DNA of 64,000 nucleotides, taken from NCBI GenBank assembly GCA_031316155.1, contig JALDRB010000008.1:181110-245109 (forward strand), given 5' to 3'. A program made the translations under genes and the position numbers. Below are positions 36,002-45,905 of the stretch, piece by piece. The notes under the pieces were generated by a model. That model saw only the letters and a program-made list of their open reading frames with translations, searched no databases and was not told the origin of the DNA. Position 1 is the stretch's first letter. Every line of letters starts with the position of its first letter. Origin of the DNA: Candidatus Scalindua sp. (GTDB taxonomy: Bacteria > Planctomycetota > Brocadiia > Brocadiales > Scalinduaceae).

Positions 36002-39000
36002 GAAGAAATTTTCAGACTATATCAAATCATTTGACTTTAGAAGACTCTTCATTGATCTGGGCTGGGACAACTATATCAACGAAATTCCATTAGCAGTTGA
36101 TGACAAAGTTTTTAACATCTCTGGCCTGGTTGAAAAGCGCGGCTTTGTCATAGTTCTGTGTCCGTCTGCCAATAATGGAGAAATTCCGCTCCATACCGTA
36201 AGAAAAAGATTGAAATCCATTTCAGCAAGATTCATCAGGAGCATCTGATTATTTATGAGAACAGGGAAAAGACAAGACAGATATGGCAATATGTTATCCA
36301 TGAACGGGATAAACCGAAACGGGTACACGAGATTCCCTGTAACACAGATCAGGACCCGGAAATCCTCTATCAGAGGGCGAGGGGGCTTCTCTTTACCCTG
36401 GATGAAGAGGAGAATATTACGCTGGTCGACGTAATCTCCCGTTTCAGGGAAGGTTTCGGTACAAATACGGAACAGGTCACCAAGAGATTTTATGATGAGT
36501 TTAAGAAACACCACACCGCTTTTCTCGATTTTATTGAAGGAATAGACGACGCAATAAAGATTCAGGATAATAAGAATAAACAATGGTATGCATCATTGAT
36601 GTTGAGCAGGCTCATGTTCTGCTATTTTATCCAGAAAAGGGGATATCTTGATAACGATCTGAACTATCTCCAGAACAAGCTGAAAGAGGTAAAAGAGAAA
36701 GAGGGGAAAAACAGATTTTACGGTTTTTATCGAGATTTCCTCCTCCAGCTCTTTCATCAGGGACTTGGAGAACCTCAGAAAACAAGGAGCTAAACGGTTG
36801 AAATCGGTAATATTCCCTATCTTGATGGCGGCCTTTTTGACGTCCACATACTGGAAAGGCAATTTGAAGAGATTAAGATCAGGGACGACGCCTTCGAAAG
36901 GATATTCAACTTCTTTGGCCAGTGGAACTGGCACCTTGATACAAGAGTTGAAGCGACAGGACGTGATATTAATCCTGATGTCATAGGATACATTTTTGAA
37001 AAATATATCAATGACCGCGCATCCATGGGTGCGTACTATACCAAAGAGGATATAACGGATTATATCGGCAAAAACACCATCATCCCTTTCTGTTTGATAA
37101 GGTAAAGAGTGAATATCCGAAGGCATTTAAAACTGATGGCTATCTTTGGACATTTCTGAAAAATAGCGGAGACACGTATATCTATGACGCGGTTAAAAAG
37201 GGAATCCGCGAAGCATCCAGCGGTGACAATCCGAAAAAAATTGAAGATCTGAATATCCCTGAGAATATTGCTGTCGGCCTCGACACCCAAAAGCCTGAAC
37301 TGCTCGAACGCAGAAAGGAGTGGAACACAAGAACACCTGAGGATTATGCCCTGCCGACCGAAATCTGGCGTGAAACCATAAATCGTTGGCAACGGTATTT
37401 TGAAATAAGAAATAAAATCACCAGTGGAAAAATTACCGAAATCAATGACTTTATCACTTACAATCTGAATATCAGACAGTTTACGCAGGATATTCTGGAA
37501 ACCACCGATGACCCCGATTTCATACGCCATTTCTATAAGGCCATTCACTCAATAACCATTCTCGATCCCACCTGCGGATCAGGGGCCTTCCTTTTCGCAT
37601 CTCTTAATATCCTTGAACCGTTGTACGAGGCATGCATTGAGAGGATGGAACAGTTTACGGCGGAGGCGCCAAGAAAGTATAAATTCTTTCATGAGGTCCT
37701 TGCGGAGGTAAACAGTGAGGAGCACCCCAATCTCAGATACTATATCTACAAGACGATCATCCTCAACAACCTTTACGGCGTTGACATCATGCGGGAAGCG
37801 GTGGAGATTGCCAAACTGAGGCTATTCCTCAAGATGGTTGGCTCCGTTGACATGAACCTGCGCAAACCCAACTTCGGGCTGGAACCACTGCCCGATATCG
37901 ATTTCAATATTAGGGCGGGGAATACCCTGGTTGGTTTTGCAACGGAAGAAGAATTAAAGAATGCTATTCAATATGATGAGGATGGCAACATGCGCCTGGA
38001 CTTTGGGGGAAAATTAGAAATATTCAAAGAAGAGTGCCAGATTGTCGCCACGGCATTCAGACGGTTTCAGGATGCGCAGCTCATTACCGACAAGGGGGAA
38101 GATACGCATAAAAAGGCAAAGGCAGAATTGCAGAGCAGGCTTGACGCGCTGAATGAAAAACTGAATCTCTACCTCGCCTCCATCTATGGAATTGACAAAA
38201 ACAGTATTCCTGATGAGAAGAAATTCAAGAAAAAATACGAGGAGTGGCGCACATCCCACCAGCCCTTTCACTGGTTTGCAGAGTTTTATGAGATTATTAA
38301 TGAAAGAGGTGGGTTTGATGTGATAATTGGGAATCCTCCGTATGTGGAATACAGTAAAGTTAGAAATGACTATCAAATAAATGGCTATTTTTTATTAAAA
38401 ACAGGAAATCTCTTTTCTATATGTGCTGAAAGATTTTTAAGACTAAAAAATATCCATCAATCTGCAATTGGTATAATTGTACCAATTAGTTCTGTCTCAA
38501 CACCACGTATGGTACCAATGCTTAGTATTATGCAAAAGAAGTCAACAAATCTATTTATTAGTACTTATGCAGTGCGCCCTGCTAAACTTTTTAATGGCGT
38601 TGACATGAATTTAACAATATTCCTTGGAATCAAAAACGATAGAGGTAATTCCTTTACTAGCACAACAAATTATTTGCGATGGTATGAAGATAATAGATCA
38701 AATTTGTTTTCAACGCTTTACTATAGGTCAGGAAAGGACAAGATAGAGAATATGATGCCAAAAATTGGCGACAAAAACGGATACAATATATTTAAAAAAT
38801 CTATTTCATTTAATAATAATCTTGCCAAGTTACAAACAACAAAAATGGATGATACTTATGAAACCATATATTACCATAGTGGCGGTAGATATTTTCGAAA
38901 ATGCATAAAAGAAAGACTCTCCAATGAATATAAACCTTTGAACATACCTATTAATTCAGCAGATTCAATCATATGTTTGCTTTCTTCATCCCTTTATTAT

Positions 39001-39359
39001 TACCTTTGGATTGCAATTTCTGATACATTTCATGTTACAAAAGGATATATAAATTTTCTTACAGTGCCAGATACTTTGTTACATGATAAACATATAACAT
39101 CAGTATGTGATAAATTACTTCAGAGTTTGAAGAGCCACGCCGAACGTAGAATACGTAATCGTGCTGATGGTACAGTACAAAAGAAATAAATTTTAGGGTT
39201 AGTAAATCTAAACCCATCATCGACGAAATCGACAAAATCCTTGCCAGGCACTACGGTTTCACTGAAGAAGAACTTGATTTCATCATCAACTACGACATCA
39301 AATACCGCACGGGCAAGGCTCTGTTTGGAGAGGATGAGACAGAAGCAGGAGATGAATAG
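35994..39359 (+). pseudogene. Adenine-specific DNA methyltransferase (Eco57I/PglX-like), multiply broken
   Basis: It starts at GTG 35994, overlapping the helicase stop. The frame changes near 36210 (in an A5 run), a TAA interrupts at 36791 and a base is missing near 37088 (T run). The catalytic part is then intact: motif I TILDPTCGSGAFLFASL, KLRLFLKMVGSVD, and the N6-adenine motif IV VIIGNPPYVEYSK, followed by a target-recognition region. A last frame change at about 39180 (A4 run) precedes the C-terminal KPIIDEIDKILARHYGFTEEELDFIINYD-type tail ending at 39359. Restored, the protein would have about 1120 residues. Without it the helicase would be unpaired. The lesions cluster in homopolymers, so sequencing error cannot be excluded, but the TAA is a substitution-type lesion. 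Confidence 0.8.
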
Positions 39360-39459
39360 ATAAAACATACAGCTACGGTTTTAAAACAAAAAAACCCTTT
39401 CAAAATGTTTCAATCGTACAAACAAGAATTATAAACATCTATAAGGAGTTTTAGTAAGA

Positions 39460-40479
39460 ATGAGTAGTATCGACGTACCTGCATCCAAAACAATATTGTT
39501 AACGGGAGCCGGATTTACAAAAAATTTTGGAGGTTTTCTCGCCAGCGAAATGTGGGCGCAAATTCATAATCGACTTCAGAGATCTAATGAAAAACCTGTT
39601 AAGCTATTAATAAAAGATGAATTTGACTACGAAAAGATATTTGAAGAATTAGTGAAAGGAGGAAAATACAGCGGTGAACAAAAAGACACAGTTAATAACA
39701 GTTTTCTGGAAGCTTATAAGTTTATGGATCAAATAATTTGTATGGAAGAAGCCTTATATGGTGGTAAACACTATATTGATACAAATGGGATCAGAGAATT
39801 CCTTAAGGGATTTTCTAATAATAGAAGAGAACCGGGATTCTTTTTCACCTTAAATCAGGACATCGTATTCGAGAGGTATTTTAGAAGAGAAGTAAGATTT
39901 GCCGTTCCGGGTTTCATAAGATACATAAATGCAGATACAATTGATATAAATAATACTCCTTTTTCAGATAGTTGGTGTATTGATGCTCCTACAGAACAAG
40001 TATTAGCACAAAAGAAGGATAAAATGAATTGGCAAAATGAGAGATTTTATTATATTAAACTTCATGGCTCATTCCACTGGAAAGACTCAGAGCGCAGGAA
40101 TATGATGGTAATCGGAACAAGTAAAGAAGAAGATATTGAAAAGGAACCAATTCTAAGATGGTACAAAAATATATTTGAGAATGTTTTGTCTATGCCTGAT
40201 TGTCGTCTTCTTATTATTGGTTATGGATTTAGAGACCAACATATAAACAAAGTTATTGTGAATTCGATAAAAGACAATGGACTAAAGTTGTTTATTATAT
40301 GTCCTGTTGATCCTGAGAAGTTTAAAAATGATACTCTGAAAAATACAGGTTCAGACAACAAAAAAATTATCTGGGAAGCAGTTTCTGGTTATTATCCATA
40401 TACTATTCGGACGATTTTCCCTTTTCATAAACATCCAACACCACAACATATTCAATTAAAGAACGATTTTTTTCAATAA
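39460..40479 (+). CDS. SIR2-like domain protein
   Basis: 339 residues; AAGGAG lies about 11 bases before the ATG. SIR2_2-type motifs are present: LLTGAGFTKNFGGF (NAD-binding GAGFS), FTLNQDIVFERYF (the TxNxD equivalent), YIKLHGSFHW and LLIIGYGFRDQHIN. Defence SIR2 proteins hydrolyse NAD+ on infection. This one lacks a fused effector or sensor domain, so it might work alone or with neighbours. It sits between two copies of the methyltransferase 3' end (39206-39359 and 40495-40703). Confidence 0.82.
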   Translation: MSSIDVPASKTILLTGAGFTKNFGGFLASEMWAQIHNRLQRSNEKPVKLLIKDEFDYEKIFEELVKGGKYSGEQKDTVNNSFLEAYKFMDQIICMEEALYGGKHYIDTNGIREFLKGFSNNRREPGFFFTLNQDIVFERYFRREVRFAVPGFIRYINADTIDINNTPFSDSWCIDAPTEQVLAQKKDKMNWQNERFYYIKLHGSFHWKDSERRNMMVIGTSKEEDIEKEPILRWYKNIFENVLSMPDCRLLIIGYGFRDQHINKVIVNSIKDNGLKLFIICPVDPEKFKNDTLKNTGSDNKKIIWEAVSGYYPYTIRTIFPFHKHPTPQHIQLKNDFFQ

Positions 40480-40494
40480 AGCCAAAAAATATGA

Positions 40495-40703
40495 TGATGA
40501 AATCGACAAAATCCTTGTAAAACACTATGTTTTCACCGAAGAAGAACTCGACTTTATCATCAACTACGACATTCCTGCCCGGCCGTTCGGACGGGAAATA
40601 CCGCATCTGCCTGAGCGAAATCGCACGCAAACAGGTATGCCTGTGCGCTCTAGTTGGAGAGGCTGAGACAGAAACAGGAGATGGATAAGTGAAGCATACG
40701 GCA
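40495..40703 (+). repeat. Relic of the methyltransferase 3' end (copy B)
   Basis: It matches 39214-39375: atcgacaaaatccttg, gaagaagaactcga, atcatcaactacgacat, then gagacagaaacaggagatg, and even the bases after the stop (taagtgaagcatacggc). An 85-base GC-rich palindromic stretch (cccggccgttcggacggg and caggtatgcctg) has replaced part of the middle. There is no usable reading frame. Confidence 0.8.
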
Positions 40704-40849
40704 CTATATTTAACTATGAAATAAATGCATTTGATGGAGGAGCAAATCTTTTTAAGTGACATATTTGTCAACAATATGGATTGTGCCCCATTTTACTGCT
40801 GAAAGTAATAAAGAAAGATAAGCAAATTATAGGTCAAAATATTAAAGAA

Positions 40850-42505
40850 ATGCAGCAAGTCGATAAGAGCAAACGGATACGAGAAATTGAAAATAAAATT
40901 GATACTTATTTTCATTCTCATCGTTTTATGAAATTACCTCGTTCTATGGCTATTCAATATTTATTAATAGCATACGAAGAAGCCAATCGCTTACCATTTC
41001 TATTAGGCAAAAATATTCCGACTAACGAGTCAGAAAATTTAGCATTAATACAAAATAATAAATATTCTCTAACTCATTCTATTAACTGGGCGTCTAAAAT
41101 AACTAAAATAGTACCTGAAGAAATCATAAAAGATATAGATGGAGACATATACACTATTACAGGAGAATTTTTCTATTTGGCATTGTCATATCATGGAGCT
41201 GTTTCTGCCTACACAATGTGGAGTAGAGGTGTGGCAGAGGCAACACTGGTAAATGAAAATACTGTCCAATTCAAGTATTCAGAAGAGGAAACAAGATACG
41301 ACATGTTAGATATGAAGGTAAGTGTTGAAAATGAACAAAAACATTCCGAAGGAAAGAATATTACTGATGATAAGCGGATGATTAATGCCAAAATTGTTAT
41401 AGAAAAAAGTGTAAAACAAACTGGCCCATACACAATAACTTATTCAAGAAAAGGAATCGATTGTGATGAAATAATTAGGATTGCTCACAAAAAGATTAAG
41501 GGTCAAACTATTCCTCCTGCAGATTGGAATTTCTACAACGTTACAACTGAGAATTTTGAGAAATTCTGGAGTGCTCTTATATCAATCTGCTGGCTTCATT
41601 ATTTTGCATTGTACTATGCTGCATTAAATATGGGAATTAAAGGTGGTGCAGTAGCAAGCACTGTAATTGTATATACAAAAGATAATTGGATAAGACAATT
41701 ATCAATATGGACTGGTTTATCTAAACAAATCATTTTACAAGTATTGGAGTACCATACATATTCTATAGAGCATAAGAAACCTGATATTGTTGTTACACCT
41801 TTTATTTTCATTACAGAAAAACACCTGGCCTTGGCGCCAACTCTTATCACAACCAGTAACTTAGGCAGAAATCTATTAAAACATCTTGCAAATAATTATA
41901 GCGATGAATATGACCGTAACTCAGGTGTGTTTGCAGATAACATGATATCTGAATTTTGTAAGTCTATAAAAAGAAAACATTTTGAAATATTTCCTAATCT
42001 TAAAATACCGGATAATAAAGAATTACCTGATATTGATATTTGTTTACTGGATGAAAGAAATCAACAAGTGATGCTTTGCGAATTTAAATGGACAATCCCC
42101 GCGGCAGAACCGTATGAGGTTTTTGAAAAAAGGGAAAGAGAAAAGAAGGCATTAGATCAACTAGTTTTGTTGAAAAAATATTTTCGTGATAATCCAACCA
42201 GAATATCGAAAGTTTTAAATTATAATGAAAAGATTAAGTGTGATAATATGTTTTTTATCGGGGTTCTAAAAAACTGTGTTGGAACTGCTTTTATGTTTAA
42301 TAAAGACATTCCTATAGTTGAATACTCAATATTTTGCAAATTACTTAATGAAAGTAAATCGCTAGAAGAAACAGTAAAATGTATTAGAGAACGCAAATTT
42401 TTACCAAAGAAAAATGTTGATTTTGAAGTTAAAAATCTTGAGTATGAAATTGGAAAGTTCAAAATAATATGGGAAGGTTGTCGACAAATAATATCGGAAA
42501 ACTAG
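40850..42505 (+). CDS. Unknown protein with PD-(D/E)xK-like core in the defence region
   Basis: About 551 residues from ATG 40850; the frame is open from TTG 40781 and the true start is uncertain. The N-terminal two thirds are helical with no family I recognise. At about residues 405-425 the sequence reads LPDIDICLLDERNQQVMLCEFKW, the spacing of a PD-(D/E)xK nuclease core (Asp ... Glu-x-Lys), followed by a QL-containing helix. This suggests a restriction-like nuclease. It is flanked on both sides by methyltransferase 3'-end relics, the arrangement seen for its SIR2 neighbour. There is no obvious partner gene. Very low G+C sets it apart from the housekeeping genes. Confidence 0.55.
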   Translation: MQQVDKSKRIREIENKIDTYFHSHRFMKLPRSMAIQYLLIAYEEANRLPFLLGKNIPTNESENLALIQNNKYSLTHSINWASKITKIVPEEIIKDIDGDIYTITGEFFYLALSYHGAVSAYTMWSRGVAEATLVNENTVQFKYSEEETRYDMLDMKVSVENEQKHSEGKNITDDKRMINAKIVIEKSVKQTGPYTITYSRKGIDCDEIIRIAHKKIKGQTIPPADWNFYNVTTENFEKFWSALISICWLHYFALYYAALNMGIKGGAVASTVIVYTKDNWIRQLSIWTGLSKQIILQVLEYHTYSIEHKKPDIVVTPFIFITEKHLALAPTLITTSNLGRNLLKHLANNYSDEYDRNSGVFADNMISEFCKSIKRKHFEIFPNLKIPDNKELPDIDICLLDERNQQVMLCEFKWTIPAAEPYEVFEKREREKKALDQLVLLKKYFRDNPTRISKVLNYNEKIKCDNMFFIGVLKNCVGTAFMFNKDIPIVEYSIFCKLLNESKSLEETVKCIRERKFLPKKNVDFEVKNLEYEIGKFKIIWEGCRQIISEN

Positions 42506-42691
42506 CCTGGATTTTTCCCGATTATATGACCAATTCAGTCAAAGCGTTGTTAAAATGATTGATTTTCGTTAGTTTGGCCTCCTCATGATAAACATTTTCG
42601 CACCAATTGTAGTTTGCTAGGAGTGGAGGGGTAGACCTTCATTATTCTGTAACAGGGTCTCTCTAGCCATAAAAGATTCTGCTGTGGAAGC

Positions 42692-42856
42692 ATCGACAAA
42701 ATCCTTGCCCGGCCGTTTGGACGGGAAATACCGCATCTGCCTGTATGAAAATGCATGTAGGCTTGTCTGCCTCTGCACGGTAGACAGGTGAGCAAGGCTC
42801 TGTTTGGAGAGGGTGAGGCTTGAGATGAATAAGTGAAACAGACGGCAACATCTTTA
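42692..42856 (+). repeat. Relic of the methyltransferase 3' end (copy C)
   Basis: It shares atcgacaaaatccttgcc with copies A and B, the inserted palindrome cccggccgtttggacggg and aaataccgcatctgcctg with copy B, and gcaaggctctgtttggagag with copy A. The EEELDF-IINYD stretch is deleted. It ends in gatgaataagtgaaacagacgg, like A and B. The rest of the 42506-43264 gap shows no gene. Confidence 0.75.
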
Positions 42857-43264
42857 ACCACGAATGAACCGTCGGAACAGATTTATCCGGGCGTGTACGA
42901 ATTATTATGAAAGGACATTTTTCATGCCTTTTTGAGTATTTCGAGGTCACCTATGTATTAATTTAACATCCTAAGTATTTATTCAAACCAAGATGCTATG
43001 TATTTTTTTTATAGAGAGTAAGTCATATTAAAACTAAAGCAGTATATCATCCATCCTTACATATACTTACACAAACAAGCAAATCCGTGCTATTGACAAA
43101 ATACTAAATAAATGATTTACTGGATGTTATTTATAAGTACAAATCCATGAGGACATTTCAACTTAAGTGACTCAGGTTTTTCAAAATGAATTTATTTTGT
43201 CCATTTTACGGAAAAAGTATCGTCAAAATTAATAACTAAAATTTTATTATAAAAAGACAGATAT

Positions 43265-43852
43265 ATGACTTCTACAAAGAATCAACAAATTTTTAAGTTT
43301 ATAATAGAAAGATTATCCGGAAGACTAGGACGCACTCATTTACTGAAACTAGTTTATTTAGCCGATTATCATTTCCACAAGTTGACTGGAAAATCTATTT
43401 CGACATTTAACTATACGTGGTATCAACATGGGCCGTTTGACAGTTCATTCTATGATGATATTAAGAATCTTAAAAAGGGAACGTATATTGAAGAAAAAGA
43501 GGTGTATTTTCCATCCTGTAGTGGTTATGTTTTTCATGACACACCGCATCATATGGCATACGATGAACTTTCAACGCAAGATTTATATATATTAGAATAT
43601 ATAATAAAAACCTATGGTAAGGCTGATCTTCAAGCCCTTTTAGACGAAGTCGTATACAAGACAGAACCAATGGAAGAACTGACAAAAAGAAATGCTTTTG
43701 GCGAAAGACTTCCAATGGAAATTGTAGACAATAAAGATAAAGCAGAGCTGTATGAAGGCTTAGCTCCTGAAGATATTATTGAAGGAGAACAAGCTATTAA
43801 AGAAGGTAAAGCACGTCCTTTAGAAGAGGTTTTCAGTGCCTTACAAAGTTGA
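43265..43852 (+). CDS. Panacea-domain antitoxin (DUF4065/SocA-like)
   Basis: 195 residues with the Panacea signature: RTHLLKLVYLADYHFHKLTGKSISTFNYTWYQHGPFD. A C-terminal extension carries a short acidic tail (EGLAPEDIIEGEQAIKEGKARPLEEVF). Panacea antitoxins neutralise unrelated toxins by direct binding. The next gene overlaps by 17 bases and encodes a RelE-like protein, which fits an antitoxin-first operon. Confidence 0.82.
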   Translation: MTSTKNQQIFKFIIERLSGRLGRTHLLKLVYLADYHFHKLTGKSISTFNYTWYQHGPFDSSFYDDIKNLKKGTYIEEKEVYFPSCSGYVFHDTPHHMAYDELSTQDLYILEYIIKTYGKADLQALLDEVVYKTEPMEELTKRNAFGERLPMEIVDNKDKAELYEGLAPEDIIEGEQAIKEGKARPLEEVFSALQS

Positions 43853-44117
43853 GATAGCCAATACAAAATCGAATAATAGTTTTTTAGCAAACCTTCCTAA
43901 AGAGATCATTCCTGAACTGAAAAAACATCTGAAGCATTTAGGTCAACATCCTTATTTAGGTCGTAGTGTAGAAGCGCCTATACCAGCTTATATCTATAGT
44001 TTTGAGATAACACACCAAGACCAGAAAAACACCTTTGTCGTGTCGTATAAAATGGATGAAAACAGTGAGACAATTTCTATTACAAGTTTTGGCCGACACA
44101 ACATCAAGAAATCTTAA
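43836..44117 (+). CDS. RelE-superfamily toxin
   Basis: 93 residues from GTG 43836, inside the end of the Panacea gene. Typical RelE/ParE pattern: an N-terminal strand, two helices (LPKEIIPELKKHLKHLGQHP), then strands with the YIYSFEI and FVVSYKM segments and a terminal ITSFGRHN. It probably inhibits translation or replication unless bound by the Panacea protein. Confidence 0.72.
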   Translation: MPYKVEIANTKSNNSFLANLPKEIIPELKKHLKHLGQHPYLGRSVEAPIPAYIYSFEITHQDQKNTFVVSYKMDENSETISITSFGRHNIKKS

Positions 44118-44165
44118 GAAAGTAATGCTATTAAATTTGATATCACAAATATGATAAGCGACTGT

Positions 44166-44231
44166 TTTGAAGAAGAACTCGACTTCATCCCTTCGATCTG
44201 GCGCTTCGGACAGGCATCAACTACGACATCT
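44166..44231 (+). repeat. Relic of the methyltransferase 3' end (copy D)
   Basis: Contains tgaagaagaactcgacttcatc and atcaactacgacatc as in copies A and B. A 26-base insert (ccttcgatctggcgcttcgg and a few more bases) falls between them. It is joined directly to the truncated gene at 44233. Confidence 0.7.
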
Positions 44232-44232
44232 G

Positions 44233-44916
44233 ATATTTACTAATCTCGGCAGCTTCATTCCCGGTTCGGTTGAGAAGGTTGTTAAAGAAGATGCGCCGGA
44301 AGAACATTACCGCAACAGGTTTCTTGCAACCGCCATGTTTAATTTGAAAATGGTTGGCACCGCAGGTGGAGGCATAAGGAAGATGTTTAATTATCAGCGT
44401 GAAAGATTTTTCCCAATGCCGGAATACGATTTGTCAGAAGATAAAGTAAAAGTTACAGTAATCGGTAAAGTGCTCGATATGGATTTTGCGCGTGTACTCG
44501 CACGAAATCCGAGTTTGGTTTTAGAGCAAATTATCATGTTAGATAAGGTACAAAAACGGAAAGCACTTACTGATGAGGAGAGTAAATATCTGAATGGATT
44601 TGGCTTAATTGAGGGGAGGAAACCCAATTACGTTATCTCCGCCAAAATTACTGCATCGCTGTCCAATGATGAATTAAAGGCACATTATATTAAGCAGAGG
44701 GGGCTTGATGATGAGCACTATAAAAATCTCATCGTTGAATATCTAAAAAAGTTTGGAGAATCACCAAGAAAAGATATTGAGAAGTTCCTTCTGGACAAAT
44801 TGCCGGACATATTAACTGAATCCAAGAAGAAAAACAAAGTCACTAACTTGCTCTCTGCATTAAGAATCAAGGGGATAATACATAATAGCGGGTATTCTAA
44901 ATGGTCTCCTGATTAA
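44233..44916 (+). pseudogene. AAA_4/HATPase_4-type regulator, 5'-truncated
   Basis: The sequence starts abruptly with IFTNLGSFIPGSVEKVV, which is internal to the C-terminal ATPase-like half of Schlafen/AlbA_2-type putative regulators. RNRFLATAMFNLKMV, GGIRKMFNYQRERFFPMPEY and a C-terminal helical wing (about residues 170-228) follow. The N-terminal AlbA_2 domain is absent; in its place is methyltransferase relic D, in the same frame. The junction is at about 44232. It is probably non-functional, although an in-frame start in the relic (TTG 44167) could give a fused product. Confidence 0.72.
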
Positions 44917-45419
44917 AAGAGTTTTAAACGTGTTCTAAAAGAGTTTTAAAAGAGTTATCTGCGTAATGCCTGTAATCTCAGACAGTTACGACAGGATGCT
45001 ATAATATGAATTATTTGATAATAGATACTCTGGACAGCGGCCATTAAAGAATACTGACAGGCATGAATTATACGAAATAACTGTTTTCATTAAGACAATT
45101 CAGGGTTATCGTACTCGCCTGAATAACGCACAGGTTGTGTCACGACATTTAAATAACATATTTAAATCAAAAGAGTTGGATAGAAGTTGAACTGTTGCAT
45201 TTTTTGCAACAGTTCAAAGTGAAGGAGGACGTTCGGTTGAGCGGAGCATTGAATTTTTTAATCTGGATGCAATTATTTCTGTGGGTTACCGTGTTAATTC
45301 TAAGCGTGGCACGCAGTTCAGGATATGAGCGACGAATGTACTCAAGAAACATCTCATTTTGAATCTGCTTGTATAAACAAAAGACTGTTTTCGTGTAATT
45401 TGTAGATTTATTTCTATAT
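44917..45419. other. Intergenic stretch with hairpin at 45187-45217
   Basis: Direct words aaaagagttttaaa repeat at 44917-44955. A perfect 13-bp stem (TTGAACTGTTGCA / TGCAACAGTTCAA) with a 5-base T loop lies at 45187-45217. It may be a terminator-like structure without a T tail. No gene is seen. Confidence 0.55.
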
Positions 45420-45905
45420 ATGAATTTAAAATTTCTCGGCAATCAGAATCTTCTCGACAAACACAAAACTGCCTTTCTCTGTTCAAGAAACTGCCCTTCT
45501 GATATTATCCTGAAATCACTGGACTGGGCAAAAGAAAAAAAGGATAAGGGGGAATGTGTCATTTCCGGTTTCCACAGTCAGATAGAAAAGGATGTTTTCA
45601 GTATCCTTTTGAAAGGTACTCAACCAATAATTTTAGTTCTGGCAAGAGGGATGAAAAAAAGGTGGTCAAGAGATATCAAAGAAGCGATTGAAAGTAATAG
45701 ATTGTTGATAATCAGCCCTTTTGATGAAAGTGTGAAATACATAACACAGAAAACAGCAAACAGAAGAAACGAGATCATGGCAAATTTATCAAACGAAATA
45801 TTTCTGGCATATTACACTGAATGTGGGAATTTGCACAATTTAGTAAAGAGTATAAAAAACAAAGAAATCAGGGTGTTTAAAGAAAACAAAAGAGAACAGA
45901 TTTAG
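45420..45905 (+). CDS. DprA/SLOG-like protein
   Basis: 161 residues. The segments FLGNQNLLDKHKTAFLCSRN, CVISGFHSQIEKDVFSILL, PIILVLARGM and RLLIISPFDES follow the Rossmann-like layout of DprA/Smf and related SLOG proteins (GxH/FxxxxE, pLARG). Genuine DprA is about twice as long, so this is a SLOG-only member. Such proteins bind nucleotides or single-stranded DNA and appear in defence regions. A truncated duplicate of its start lies at 47378. Confidence 0.65.
   Translation: MNLKFLGNQNLLDKHKTAFLCSRNCPSDIILKSLDWAKEKKDKGECVISGFHSQIEKDVFSILLKGTQPIILVLARGMKKRWSRDIKEAIESNRLLIISPFDESVKYITQKTANRRNEIMANLSNEIFLAYYTECGNLHNLVKSIKNKEIRVFKENKREQI

Noticed and set aside
32648..39359. Complete DISARM system
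   Set aside because: Only a SNF2-type helicase with PLD domain and a methyltransferase are present; no drmA, drmB or separate drmC was found.
39206..44231. Integron-like cassette array
   Set aside because: The separators are relics of a protein-coding 3' end, not attC sites, and their lengths and inserts differ.
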